Below are positions 1-6,982 of a stretch of 25,317 bases of DNA, one piece after another. The stretch lies in assembly GCA_964415045.1 (NCBI GenBank), contig CAYPZL010000070.1, positions 1 to 25,317 of the forward strand, written 5' to 3'. Below the pieces are notes generated by a model. The model worked only from the letters and a program-made list of their open reading frames with translations. It made no database searches and was not told the DNA's origin. Source of the stretch: CAYPZL01 sp964415045 (GTDB taxonomy: Bacteria; Planctomycetota; Phycisphaerae; Sedimentisphaerales; Anaerobacaceae). The position numbers and the translations under genes are program-made. How positions within the stretch are numbered: position 1 is the first letter of the stretch; each line of letters starts with the position of its first letter.

Positions 1-57
1 AAACAAAGACTAACACGCCGAAAACCCTCGCGCCAGAATATTTTCACAGACACGCAC

Positions 58-83
58 CGCCCGGCCGCGTTGCGGTCCGGGCG
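58..83 (-). terminator. GC-rich hairpin after the secreted-protein gene
   Basis: An inverted repeat CGCCCGGCCGC / GCGG-T-CCGGGCG (about 11 pairs, one bulged T at 76, three-base loop GTT) lies about 60 bases beyond the stop codon of the minus-strand gene at 144-2453. No U-tract follows on the minus strand, so a canonical intrinsic terminator is not proven. It may act as an mRNA 3' end stabiliser instead. Confidence 0.4.
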
Positions 84-143
84 ATGCCGATCGCATCTAT
101 CCCCTGGTGCGGTTCTTCGCGTTGTATGACGGTCGCTCGTTCC

Positions 144-2453
144 CTAATTCAAGGCGTACCACCCAATGCCTTCAAAGGTCCATGTCTTTGATTCGTTCTC
201 GATCAGGTTCCTCTTTTCGTTTTCGTCAGTCGTATAGAGGTACCGGCCGAAGCCTTGAGACCAGAAACGATATACCGGCACGGCACCGACCGGTTGGATA
301 TCCGGCGGGTACGCGTAGAAGGAGATCCCCTGGTACGTCCATTCGAAAGGCCTCTGGACGAGCCAATCCTTCTCCTCCTCACTGATCGTATAGAAGTGGG
401 TGGTCAAGCGGTCCGACCAGAACTGGTAGACCGGCGCCAGAGACCCATCGACGATGCCGGGTCCCGAGCCCTGGTTTGTGAGCAGCTCGAAGGCCAGATC
501 CCAGGAGACGTTGCGAGGATATTCAACGCGTTCGCCGCCTTCCCATTGGCTGCCGATGTTGGGTGGCCAGGATGTGCCACCGGTGGCCGGCCGGGACGTA
601 TCGAGAATCTGTACGGCGTCGCTGTTGAAATGGTGCGGTCTGGTCGTCCAGCCCCACGCGTGTTGCGGTGTCATGACGCCGGTGTCATAGACCGCCGTGA
701 TGCTCACCCAGTACACGGCCGATGCGGTCTGGCTGTCGAGCATCGGATGGAACCACTGATCCTGAGAGAGCAGGCAGGTGAACTGAAAACAGGTTTCGTC
801 CGGCCGGAGTCCCCGCGGATCGCTGGCCGTGCCGGCGACGTTCCAGGTCCAGGCGGTACAGTAGTTCTCCCACACGAGCGTGCCGGGGTGGCCGAAGGTG
901 GTTACGGCGCCGGGCAATTGACCCGGTACGTCTGTCCAGATGCCGATGTGGAAGGCCAGAGGCTGCTCCGACGGCAATAGCGATTGGCTCCACCCCTCGA
1001 ACGAGCCCCACCAGTGGAACCCTGTGATGGGGTGGTTGTCGCTGCACTCCCAGTCGTCGGCGAGCATCTGACGCAGGTGCATGCCGGAAAGCTCGTTCCA
1101 TGCGGTGAAAACGTACGGGCTCTGCGGGTCCAGTTGTTCCGGCGGCTGGCTCCATGTCAGGGCCCCTTTACCGGAACCGGGCTGGGGGGCGTAGTACTGG
1201 GCGATGGTTACTTTGTAGTCTTCCACTTCGCCGTCATCGGCCAGACCCTCGAAGGACAACAGGCCGCGGGTGTTGAACCGGAACCGCGCGTATGTGTCAC
1301 CGATTGCCGCGCCCGCCGGCACTCGGAAGGTCAGCTCGTTGGTTCCCGCTGAGAGCAGCTTGTCCGCAAATATCTGCTCCGTCGCACCGTCGAAATCGCC
1401 GTCTCCGTCGAAATCGACCCAGGCGTTGAGGTATCCGAACGTGGACGCGGTTACCTGCACGGTGGCGATCTCACTCGGCCAGAGCGCCGAGGCGAAGATT
1501 ACACCGTCTTCATCGTCGTTTCCGTTGGTGTCGTCTCCCGTGGCGGAACTACCGGGCCGTCCGTCGGCCTCGCCGTCCACGGATTGTCCCAGGTAGACCC
1601 CCTCGACGATGATGTGTCTGGCTCCATCGTTGCTCTGTCGCGTGGGATAGCCCGGGTCGGGCGCGTCGCCGAAATCCAGCGACGTTGCTGGCGGTGTCGT
1701 CGTGCAGGCCTGGCACGTGGTGTTCGCCCCCAGCCATACATAGGGTGGCAGGCATTGTGATTCAAGCGTGATAAAGCAGGCGCCGGTCTGACGGTTGCAG
1801 CAGGCCCCCATTTCCCCTCCCGGCTCTCCTCCACCGGGCTCTCCTCCACCCGGCTCTCCTCCACCGGGCTCGTCGCCGATGCAATCGTGGAATGCCCCTC
1901 GGAAGACCAGGACGTTGTTTCCTGTGACATCGATGGAGACCCATTCAGGATTGTAAGCCTCGATGATCTCGTGAGCGATGGGTTCGATCGATCCGAAGAA
2001 GCCGGCGGGGATGGTGTAGAGGTGCTCGGTCTTTATGTACTTGGCCTCATCCTGAGGAAAGGGGACATTGATGGGCAGCGGAGGGTGACTCAGTCCGAGT
2101 GCCGACCATTCGGGCGTGGACCAACTGTAGGTGAGCTCGGCGGAGGCGTGCTTGTCGACGTCGACGGGCTCGGTATAGATATAGTAGTCCAGTTGTGCCT
2201 TCCGCTCGGGATCGTACGGGCCGTTGTAGAACCACATTCGATACACGCCGCTGGTGGCGGAGTAATGGTGCCACCCGTCGCCGTCGCCGTCGCCCGAGAC
2301 GTAATCTCCGTTCTCATCGAAGATGATGCGGTACCAGACGCCGGGCCAATCGTCGGGGTCTTCCCGGGCATATCGAGCGGCGAGAGCGACGCTGGGCAGA
2401 GTCGTGGTGATGATTAGCAGCGTGCACAACAGTCGTAACCTGTGAGCTTTCAT
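144..2453 (-). CDS. Secreted multidomain protein (GEVEDY domain, DUF7901-like region, C-terminal DUF5648-like repeats)
   Basis: 769 residues, probably exported: the N-terminus is basic (MKAHRLR), then hydrophobic, ending in an ALAA signal-peptidase-like site near residue 26. A GGGEP tandem repeat near residues 197-214 is followed by a Cys-rich GACC...C..C motif. Next comes an Asp-rich region with DFDGDGDFD (possible Ca2+ binding) that closes with GEVEDY, a signature common in planctomycete surface proteins. The middle (from about residue 430) resembles DUF7901. The C-terminal 100 residues hold two YxFWS...FYT/LYT...EK...W.. repeats typical of DUF5648-type sugar-binding-like modules. No PEP-CTERM anchor or sorting Arg/Lys tail is visible. 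A Shine-Dalgarno AAGGA sits 8 bases before the ATG. It is divergent from everything downstream and has no visible link to the hydrogenases. Domain names are from memory; the molecular function is unknown. Confidence 0.85.
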   Translation of the reverse strand: MKAHRLRLLCTLLIITTTLPSVALAARYAREDPDDWPGVWYRIIFDENGDYVSGDGDGDGWHHYSATSGVYRMWFYNGPYDPERKAQLDYYIYTEPVDVDKHASAELTYSWSTPEWSALGLSHPPLPINVPFPQDEAKYIKTEHLYTIPAGFFGSIEPIAHEIIEAYNPEWVSIDVTGNNVLVFRGAFHDCIGDEPGGGEPGGGEPGGGEPGGEMGACCNRQTGACFITLESQCLPPYVWLGANTTCQACTTTPPATSLDFGDAPDPGYPTRQSNDGARHIIVEGVYLGQSVDGEADGRPGSSATGDDTNGNDDEDGVIFASALWPSEIATVQVTASTFGYLNAWVDFDGDGDFDGATEQIFADKLLSAGTNELTFRVPAGAAIGDTYARFRFNTRGLLSFEGLADDGEVEDYKVTIAQYYAPQPGSGKGALTWSQPPEQLDPQSPYVFTAWNELSGMHLRQMLADDWECSDNHPITGFHWWGSFEGWSQSLLPSEQPLAFHIGIWTDVPGQLPGAVTTFGHPGTLVWENYCTAWTWNVAGTASDPRGLRPDETCFQFTCLLSQDQWFHPMLDSQTASAVYWVSITAVYDTGVMTPQHAWGWTTRPHHFNSDAVQILDTSRPATGGTSWPPNIGSQWEGGERVEYPRNVSWDLAFELLTNQGSGPGIVDGSLAPVYQFWSDRLTTHFYTISEEEKDWLVQRPFEWTYQGISFYAYPPDIQPVGAVPVYRFWSQGFGRYLYTTDENEKRNLIENESKTWTFEGIGWYALN
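1820..1871. repeat. 15-bp tandem repeat coding for GGGEP linker
   Basis: Three 15-bp units (1820-1834, 1835-1849, 1850-1864) plus a partial fourth, differing only at a C/G wobble position. They encode a Gly-Gly-Gly-Glu-Pro linker in the secreted protein, separating its N-terminal region from the Cys-rich motif. Copy number is likely variable between strains. Confidence 0.8.
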
Positions 2454-2833
2454 TTCTGCGGTCCTTACTGTATCGTTTCGGATAAGCCTGCCTGCCGGTT
2501 TGAACGGACCGACCGCCGGCGTTCGATTGTCTATGGCATCGGCGCAAAAGGGGCCCTACTCCAAAAAAAACGGCCTCCAAGCCCCGATTCCGGCAGGGTG
2601 GCGGCGCGTTTGGAAGAGGGACGGGTGCGAAGGGGCGGTGAGGCGTCGGTTGAATGTTGCCCCGGACGACGGCGCAGCCGATATTTTCCACGGCGTGGGG
2701 GTGTTTGATGACCGTCGCACATGGTTTTCGGACGCTTTTCGGGGGTCTGTCAACGACGAAAACGCGTGACGGTCGGTTCCGGGCAGGCCGGTGCCAATAC
2801 CGGCAAGGAACGAACGGGACGGGGATCGCCGTT
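2454..2833. other. Non-coding stretch, no gene supported
   Basis: This 380-base stretch separates the secreted-protein gene from the photolyase fragment. Small open frames exist on both strands, but none shows a family signature or a ribosome-binding site. It should contain the minus-strand promoter of the secreted protein, but I cannot place -35/-10 boxes convincingly. I found no trace of the N-terminal half of the photolyase here. Confidence 0.6.
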
Positions 2834-3172
2834 TCCGGTCTCAGTCCGTATCTGCATTTCGGGCAGATTTCGCCGCTCTACATCGCCTTGCAGGTTGGGG
2901 CGACTTCGAGCCGGGGCAAGGACGCCTACCTGGAAGAGTTGATCGTGCGACGCGAGCTCAGTTCCAACTTCGTGTACTATTGCCACGAATACGACAGCTT
3001 TGAATGCCTGCCTCCCTGGGCCACGCGCACGTTGAACTACCACGCCCGCGACAAAAGGGAGTACGTCTATTCGCGGGAGGACTTCGAAGCGGCGCGGACG
3101 CACGATCCGTACTGGAACGCTGCCCAGAAGGAAATGGTCCTGACGGGCAAAATGCACGGCTACATGCGAATT
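2834..3172 (+). pseudogene. Internal fragment of class II deoxyribodipyrimidine photolyase
   Basis: One open frame encodes about 113 residues that read as the FAD-binding core of a class II CPD photolyase: SGLSPYLHFGQIS, then a DAYLEELIVRREL segment, then the DKREYVYS, THDPYWNAAQ and GKMHGYMR motifs. Intact enzymes are about 450 residues. The N-terminal antenna-binding half is missing, and homology stops after HGYMRI, where a W-A-K-x-I-L-E-W segment should follow. The frame runs on into unrelated sequence to a stop at 3278-3280. No start codon or ribosome site suits the fragment, so it is called a both-ends-truncated remnant. The retained part has no stops or obvious frameshifts, suggesting a recent deletion. 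It does not extend into the rex promoter. Confidence 0.85.
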
Positions 3173-3491
3173 GAACCTCGCTTATCATGCGGAAGGGGCC
3201 GTGGTTCCGGGCTTTCCGGGCACCCCGCGTGCCTGGGCCGGCGTTTGATGCACGGTTCCGTTTATCGCTGCCTGCCATAACACGCGCCGGACGCTTTTAG
3301 CCCGCGAGAATGCCTCAACTCTGGGAAGGCGGCAGTTGCAGAACGCGTTGCCCTTTGTTGTTCCTCAAACGCGTTTGCCCTGCTTTGGAGTATGTGATTG
3401 TTAAGCCTTTTTGTTTTATGTAACTTCGGCACTGATATGAGGTTGTGTGGGTGTCGATGGGGAAGTGCGATAGAAAAAACGCCCTGTGTTC
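3173..3491. other. Intergenic sequence upstream of rex1 promoter
   Basis: No gene is supported. It carries a short imperfect direct repeat, AACGCGTTGCCCT at 3342-3354 and AACGCGTTTGCCCT at 3368-3381. The right part is noticeably A/T-richer than the surrounding genes, as expected for a promoter-proximal region. Confidence 0.5.
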
Positions 3492-3520
3492 TTGACTTGT
3501 GCAGAGGGATGGCGTATAGT
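3492..3520 (+). promoter_or_regulatory. Sigma70-type promoter of the rex1-hydrogenase operon
   Basis: TTGACT (3492-3497), a 17-base spacer and TATAGT (3515-3520) give a near-consensus housekeeping promoter. Transcription would start near 3527, just before the Rex operator. The same box spacing recurs upstream of rex2. Confidence 0.85.
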
Positions 3521-3532
3521 TTCCTCTTTGTC

Positions 3533-3550
3533 TTGTGAATGTGAACACAA
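3533..3550. promoter_or_regulatory. Rex operator (ROP) of the rex1 operon
   Basis: TTGTG-N8-CACAA, the canonical 18-bp Rex-box outline, extended by a symmetrical C/G pair on each side (3532-3551). It begins 12 bases after the -10 box, so bound Rex would block initiation or early elongation. Its position implies autoregulation of rex1 and NADH-controlled expression of the hydrogenase genes. Confidence 0.9.
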
Positions 3551-3574
3551 GTTCTAAGTGCTCGTAGTGCCGTT

Positions 3575-4198
3575 ATGCGATACCACAAAATTCCAGACGA
3601 AACAGTACGCCGGTTGCCCATTTACTTACGGGGTCTGATGTTATCCGCCACTCAGGGCCGCGAGCATATTTCCAGTAAATCTCTCGCCGATTTCGTGGGG
3701 GTGAATTCGTGGCAGATTCGCAAGGATTTTTCGTATTTCGGGGATTTCGGGACTCCCGGAGTGGGCTATAACATCGAGAGTCTGGCCAAGCAGATCAAGA
3801 AAATCCTCCGGCTGGACGTGGTACGCAAGGCCGCTCTGGTCGGCGTGGGTGATCTGGGTTCGGCGCTGCTGGCTTATCCGGGCTTTCGCACGTACGGCCT
3901 GGATATCGTGGTGGCTTTCGATGTTGACCCGAAAAAGATCGGGCAAACGGTCAATGGCGTGGAGATCGAGAATATCACCCGGATCGCCACATTGCAGGAG
4001 CGTGGAATCAGTCTGGGGATCGTGGCGGTTCCCCATGCGGCCGGGCAATTCACCGTGGATAAGCTCGTGGAAGCCGGAGTCCGGGGAATTCTCAATTTCG
4101 CGCCCTGCAAGATCGATGCCCCCCGCCGGGTCAAGGTCATTACTCTGGATATCGCGATGGAGTTGGCGCGATTGCCCTATTATATGCCGGCCGGTTGA
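3575..4198 (+). CDS. rex: Redox-sensing transcriptional repressor Rex (copy 1)
   Basis: 207 residues, the normal Rex length. Rex is a dimeric repressor that leaves DNA when NADH is high relative to NAD+. The N-terminal winged helix (residues 1-80) carries the conserved RLPxYLR, ISSxxLA and QIRKDFSYFGDFGTPGVGY signature; the Rossmann fold starts at GVGDLG (90-95). The start aligns exactly with copy 2 (MRYH.IPDETVRRLP). No strong Shine-Dalgarno is visible. It sits directly behind a Rex operator and 93 bases ahead of hydB, with no terminator between, so it probably heads the hydBGDA operon and controls itself and that operon. The copies have the same length and align without gaps in the regions compared. 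Confidence 0.97.
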   Translation: MRYHKIPDETVRRLPIYLRGLMLSATQGREHISSKSLADFVGVNSWQIRKDFSYFGDFGTPGVGYNIESLAKQIKKILRLDVVRKAALVGVGDLGSALLAYPGFRTYGLDIVVAFDVDPKKIGQTVNGVEIENITRIATLQERGISLGIVAVPHAAGQFTVDKLVEAGVRGILNFAPCKIDAPRRVKVITLDIAMELARLPYYMPAG

Positions 4199-4291
4199 TT
4201 CGGGAAGTGCATCGTGTCGCAGCAAAGTGAAGGATAGTCGGTGTCGTAACGTGAAACGTAATGGAAAATCGTTGGGAGTCGGGATCGTCAC

Positions 4292-5329
4292 ATGAGTATA
4301 AAGAGAATTGCTAAAGATGATTTCGCGAGCATCGTCGATGCTCTGATCAAGACGGAGAATGTCATTGGCGTCCAGGCCAAAGGGGAGCGGTTCGATTTTG
4401 CGCCCCTGGAATCCGCCGGGGATTTGCGTCTGGACTACGATGTGACATTGCAGCCGCCCAAGAAGTTCTTTCTGCCGCCGACGGAAGTGCTGCTTACCTA
4501 CGAGGTGGGCGGTGCGTACCAGTCGGTCTATGACGATGGGGCCTTCGTCCTGCTGGGGGTGCACCCCTACGACACGATCGCCATCAACCAGATGGATGAG
4601 CTGTTCCGGCAGGATAACTACGATACGCACTACATGAAGAGGCGTAACAACGCCACGATTGTGGCCTGCGACGTGGTGACTGCCTCGGAGAACGTCTTTG
4701 CCAGTTCGATGAGGACGGCCGTCGTGAAGGAAGGGTTTGACGTTCTCTTGACGGACATCGGCGACAGCTACGTCGCGGAGCTGGCGACGGCCAAGGGCGA
4801 GAAGCTCTTCGCCGGGGCCGCCGGCGTCGTGGACGCGGACGCGGCGGCCTTGCAGAAGCGGGAGGAGGTCTGGGCCCGGAACGGCAAGTCCCTGAACCGG
4901 CACGAACTCGAGTGCGACCCGGCGTATCTGCCCAAGCTCCTGGAAAAGGCTTACGATCACCCGATCTGGGAGGAGCTGGCGCGGACGTGTTTCTCCTGCG
5001 GGTCCTGCAATCAGGTCTGCCCGACGTGCTACTGCTTCAACGTCCAGGACGACGTGAACTGGGACCTCAAGACCGGCCAGCGCTGCCGGGCCTGGGACGG
5101 GTGCCTCCTGGATGGTTTCACCAAGGTGGCCCCGGACCACGAGTTCCGCAAATCGCGGGCGGACCGGTTCCGGCACCGGTTGTATCGCAAGGCCAAGTAT
5201 GTACCGGAAAAAATCGGCGGGCAGATCGCCTGTGTGGGCTGTGGGCGATGCGTCAGCGCGTGTCTGCCCGATATCGCGAACCCCGTCAAGGTGTATAACC
5301 GCCTGATCGACGATCTGGGGATAGGGTAG
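4292..5329 (+). CDS. hydB: Group 3b [NiFe] hydrogenase beta subunit (4Fe-4S)
   Basis: 345 residues, similar to the sulfhydrogenase beta subunit that carries electrons between the flavin subunit and the small subunit. The C-terminal half has two ferredoxin motifs: C233-C236-C239-C243 followed by PTCYCF, and C314-C317-C320-C324. The second lacks the usual Pro after the fourth Cys. HydB relatives also bind a cluster in the N-terminal domain through a PCD-type Cys, a further single Cys and a C-x-C pair. Here the first position is Tyr93 (HPYD) and the pair is V135-F136-A137, leaving only C126, so that cluster is probably absent. The next gene starts 55 bases on; the order beta-gamma-delta-alpha matches Pyrococcus hydrogenase I. 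The name hydB follows archaeal usage and is unrelated to [FeFe] hydrogenase nomenclature. Confidence 0.93.
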   Translation: MSIKRIAKDDFASIVDALIKTENVIGVQAKGERFDFAPLESAGDLRLDYDVTLQPPKKFFLPPTEVLLTYEVGGAYQSVYDDGAFVLLGVHPYDTIAINQMDELFRQDNYDTHYMKRRNNATIVACDVVTASENVFASSMRTAVVKEGFDVLLTDIGDSYVAELATAKGEKLFAGAAGVVDADAAALQKREEVWARNGKSLNRHELECDPAYLPKLLEKAYDHPIWEELARTCFSCGSCNQVCPTCYCFNVQDDVNWDLKTGQRCRAWDGCLLDGFTKVAPDHEFRKSRADRFRHRLYRKAKYVPEKIGGQIACVGCGRCVSACLPDIANPVKVYNRLIDDLGIG

Positions 5330-5384
5330 TTGTAGCGTTCGTGCGGTTGGCAATGGCTTGTCTATGTGGATAGGAGCTTGATTG

Positions 5385-6224
5385 ATGTGTCAATGTTGTG
5401 CTGAAGAGAAGGACATTTATTTGCCGCAGATGGCGACGGTGCAGGATACGGCCGAGATGAACGAGACCGACCGTTACCTGCGGCTTTCCATGGATGACGG
5501 TCCGTTCGACTATATTCCGGGGCAGTTCGTGGAGGTCTCGGTCGCCGGCGTCGGCGAGGCGCCGATCACCATCAGTTCCTCACCGACCCAGAAAGACGGG
5601 TTCGAGCTGGTGGTTCGCAAGATCGGAAACGTCACCAACGCGATTCACGCGCTGAAGCCCGGCGATAAGCTGGGAATTCGCGGCCCGCTGGGCAAGGGAA
5701 TTTACCCCGTGGAAGAGGCCAAGGGCCGGGACGTCGTCTTCATCTGCGGCGGGCTCGGTCTGGTCCCGCAGCGTTCGTTCATCAACTACGTGCTCGACAA
5801 TCGCGCCGACTACGGGCAGGTGACGATTCTGCAAGGGTGCAAGTGTTACGACCAGCGGCTGTTCGTTTCGGAGGTCGAGGCCTGGAGCAAGCGGGATGAC
5901 GCGGTGCTGCTGGAGACGCTGGACGATCCCGACGAACGCTGGAAGGGCAACGTCGGCGTCGTGACCTCGCTGGTCTCGAAGGTGCAGACGGATTGGAAGA
6001 CCGCGGTCGTGTCGGTTTGCGGGCCGCCGGTCATGTACAAGTTCGTCCTGATGGCCCTGGAGGAATTTGACGTGCCGCACGAGAACATTTTCTTGAATCT
6101 CGAACGCAAGATGAAATGTGGCGTCGGCAAGTGCGGGCACTGTCAGATCAACGACGTGTACGTCTGCATCGACGGGCCCGTGTTTCGATATACTGATTTG
6201 GCAACTATGCCGGAGGCGATTTGA
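5385..6224 (+). CDS. hydG: Group 3b [NiFe] hydrogenase gamma subunit (FAD/NAD(P)H, 2Fe-2S)
   Basis: 279 residues, ferredoxin-NADP reductase-like. It binds FAD (PITISSSP, residues 60-67) and NAD(P)H (CGGLGLVPQRS, 121-131), and a C-terminal [2Fe-2S] site is formed by C245, C250, C253 and C261. It passes electrons between NAD(P)H and HydB in the cytoplasm. ATG at 5385 is preferred over the in-frame TTG at 5382 because AGGAG lies 8 bases before it. The extreme N-terminus, MCQCC, is a cysteine cluster I do not associate with this family. The dinucleotide loop has V-P-Q where A-P-L/I is more usual. Cofactor preference (NADH or NADPH) cannot be decided by eye. The delta-subunit gene starts 2 bases after the stop. 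Confidence 0.94.
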   Translation: MCQCCAEEKDIYLPQMATVQDTAEMNETDRYLRLSMDDGPFDYIPGQFVEVSVAGVGEAPITISSSPTQKDGFELVVRKIGNVTNAIHALKPGDKLGIRGPLGKGIYPVEEAKGRDVVFICGGLGLVPQRSFINYVLDNRADYGQVTILQGCKCYDQRLFVSEVEAWSKRDDAVLLETLDDPDERWKGNVGVVTSLVSKVQTDWKTAVVSVCGPPVMYKFVLMALEEFDVPHENIFLNLERKMKCGVGKCGHCQINDVYVCIDGPVFRYTDLATMPEAI

Positions 6225-6226
6225 CA

Positions 6227-6982
6227 ATGGCGAAACCCAAGATTGCGATATTCGATTTTGCCTGCTGCGAAGGATGTCAGCTCCAGATCGTGAACCTGGA
6301 AGAAGAGATTCTCGATCTTCTGGGCGGGGCCGACGTGGTGGAGTGGCGGGAGGCCATGAGTGAAAAGAGCGACGAGTACGACATCGCCATCATCGAAGGC
6401 TCGATCACTCGTCTGGAGGACGAAGAGCGTTTGAAGCTGATCCGCAGCCGCGCGAAAGTGCTGATTGCCCTCGGCGCCTGCGCGACGATGGGTGGGATCA
6501 ACAAGCTCAAGAACAACTTCGACGATCTCGAGGAGGTCAAGAAGTGCGTGTACGGCAAGGCGGCCCATAAGCCGCATTTGCACACCGGGCTGACCAAGGG
6601 CGTCGATGAGGTCGTGGACGTGGATTATTACGTGCACGGCTGTCCCATCGACCGGAAGGAATTCACCTACATCGTACGCTCGTTGCTGATGGGCAAGACG
6701 CCGGAGATTCCCGATTACCCCGTGTGCGTCGAGTGCAAGGCCCAGGGCAATCCCTGCCTGTGGGAGTCCGGGCAGGTGTGTCTCGGTCCCATCATCCGGG
6801 CCGGCTGCGGCGCCCGCTGTCCCTCGAACGGGTTCCGTTGCTTCGGCTGCCGCGGGTACGTCGATAACCCCAACGTCGAGGCCGCCCGGGACGTGATCGA
6901 GAAATACGGTTTGAACGTGGACGATTTGAAGACCAAGATGGTTCTCTTCGGAAGCCAACAGGAGCCGACGATCTATGAGTAG
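6227..6982 (+). CDS. hydD: Group 3b [NiFe] hydrogenase delta (small) subunit
   Basis: 251 residues. This is the electron-transfer small subunit paired with the NiFe subunit. Proximal cluster ligands are C14 and C17 (CCEGCQ), C85 (GAC) and C139 (HGCP). The C-terminal domain has C167, C170, C177, C185 and C194, C198, C205, C208, enough for two further [4Fe-4S] clusters, in the CVECKxxGNPC...GCGAxCP...CFGCRG pattern typical of group 3 enzymes. All expected ligands are present. ATG at 6227 is favoured (GGAGG 10 bases upstream) over a TTG at 6221 that overlaps the previous stop. The hydA start at 6975 overlaps its last codons by 8 bases, indicating translational coupling of the small and large subunits. 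No twin-arginine signal, so cytoplasmic. Confidence 0.95.
   Translation: MAKPKIAIFDFACCEGCQLQIVNLEEEILDLLGGADVVEWREAMSEKSDEYDIAIIEGSITRLEDEERLKLIRSRAKVLIALGACATMGGINKLKNNFDDLEEVKKCVYGKAAHKPHLHTGLTKGVDEVVDVDYYVHGCPIDRKEFTYIVRSLLMGKTPEIPDYPVCVECKAQGNPCLWESGQVCLGPIIRAGCGARCPSNGFRCFGCRGYVDNPNVEAARDVIEKYGLNVDDLKTKMVLFGSQQEPTIYE

Noticed and set aside
1820..1871. Possible CRISPR or regulatory repeat array
   Set aside because: The units are contiguous 15-bp coding repeats without spacers, in frame with a protein linker.
3641..5353. 570-codon open frame on the minus strand
   Set aside because: It lies opposite rex1 and hydB, whose plus-strand products have clear family motifs. The minus frame shows no motifs and arises from GC-rich codon positions.
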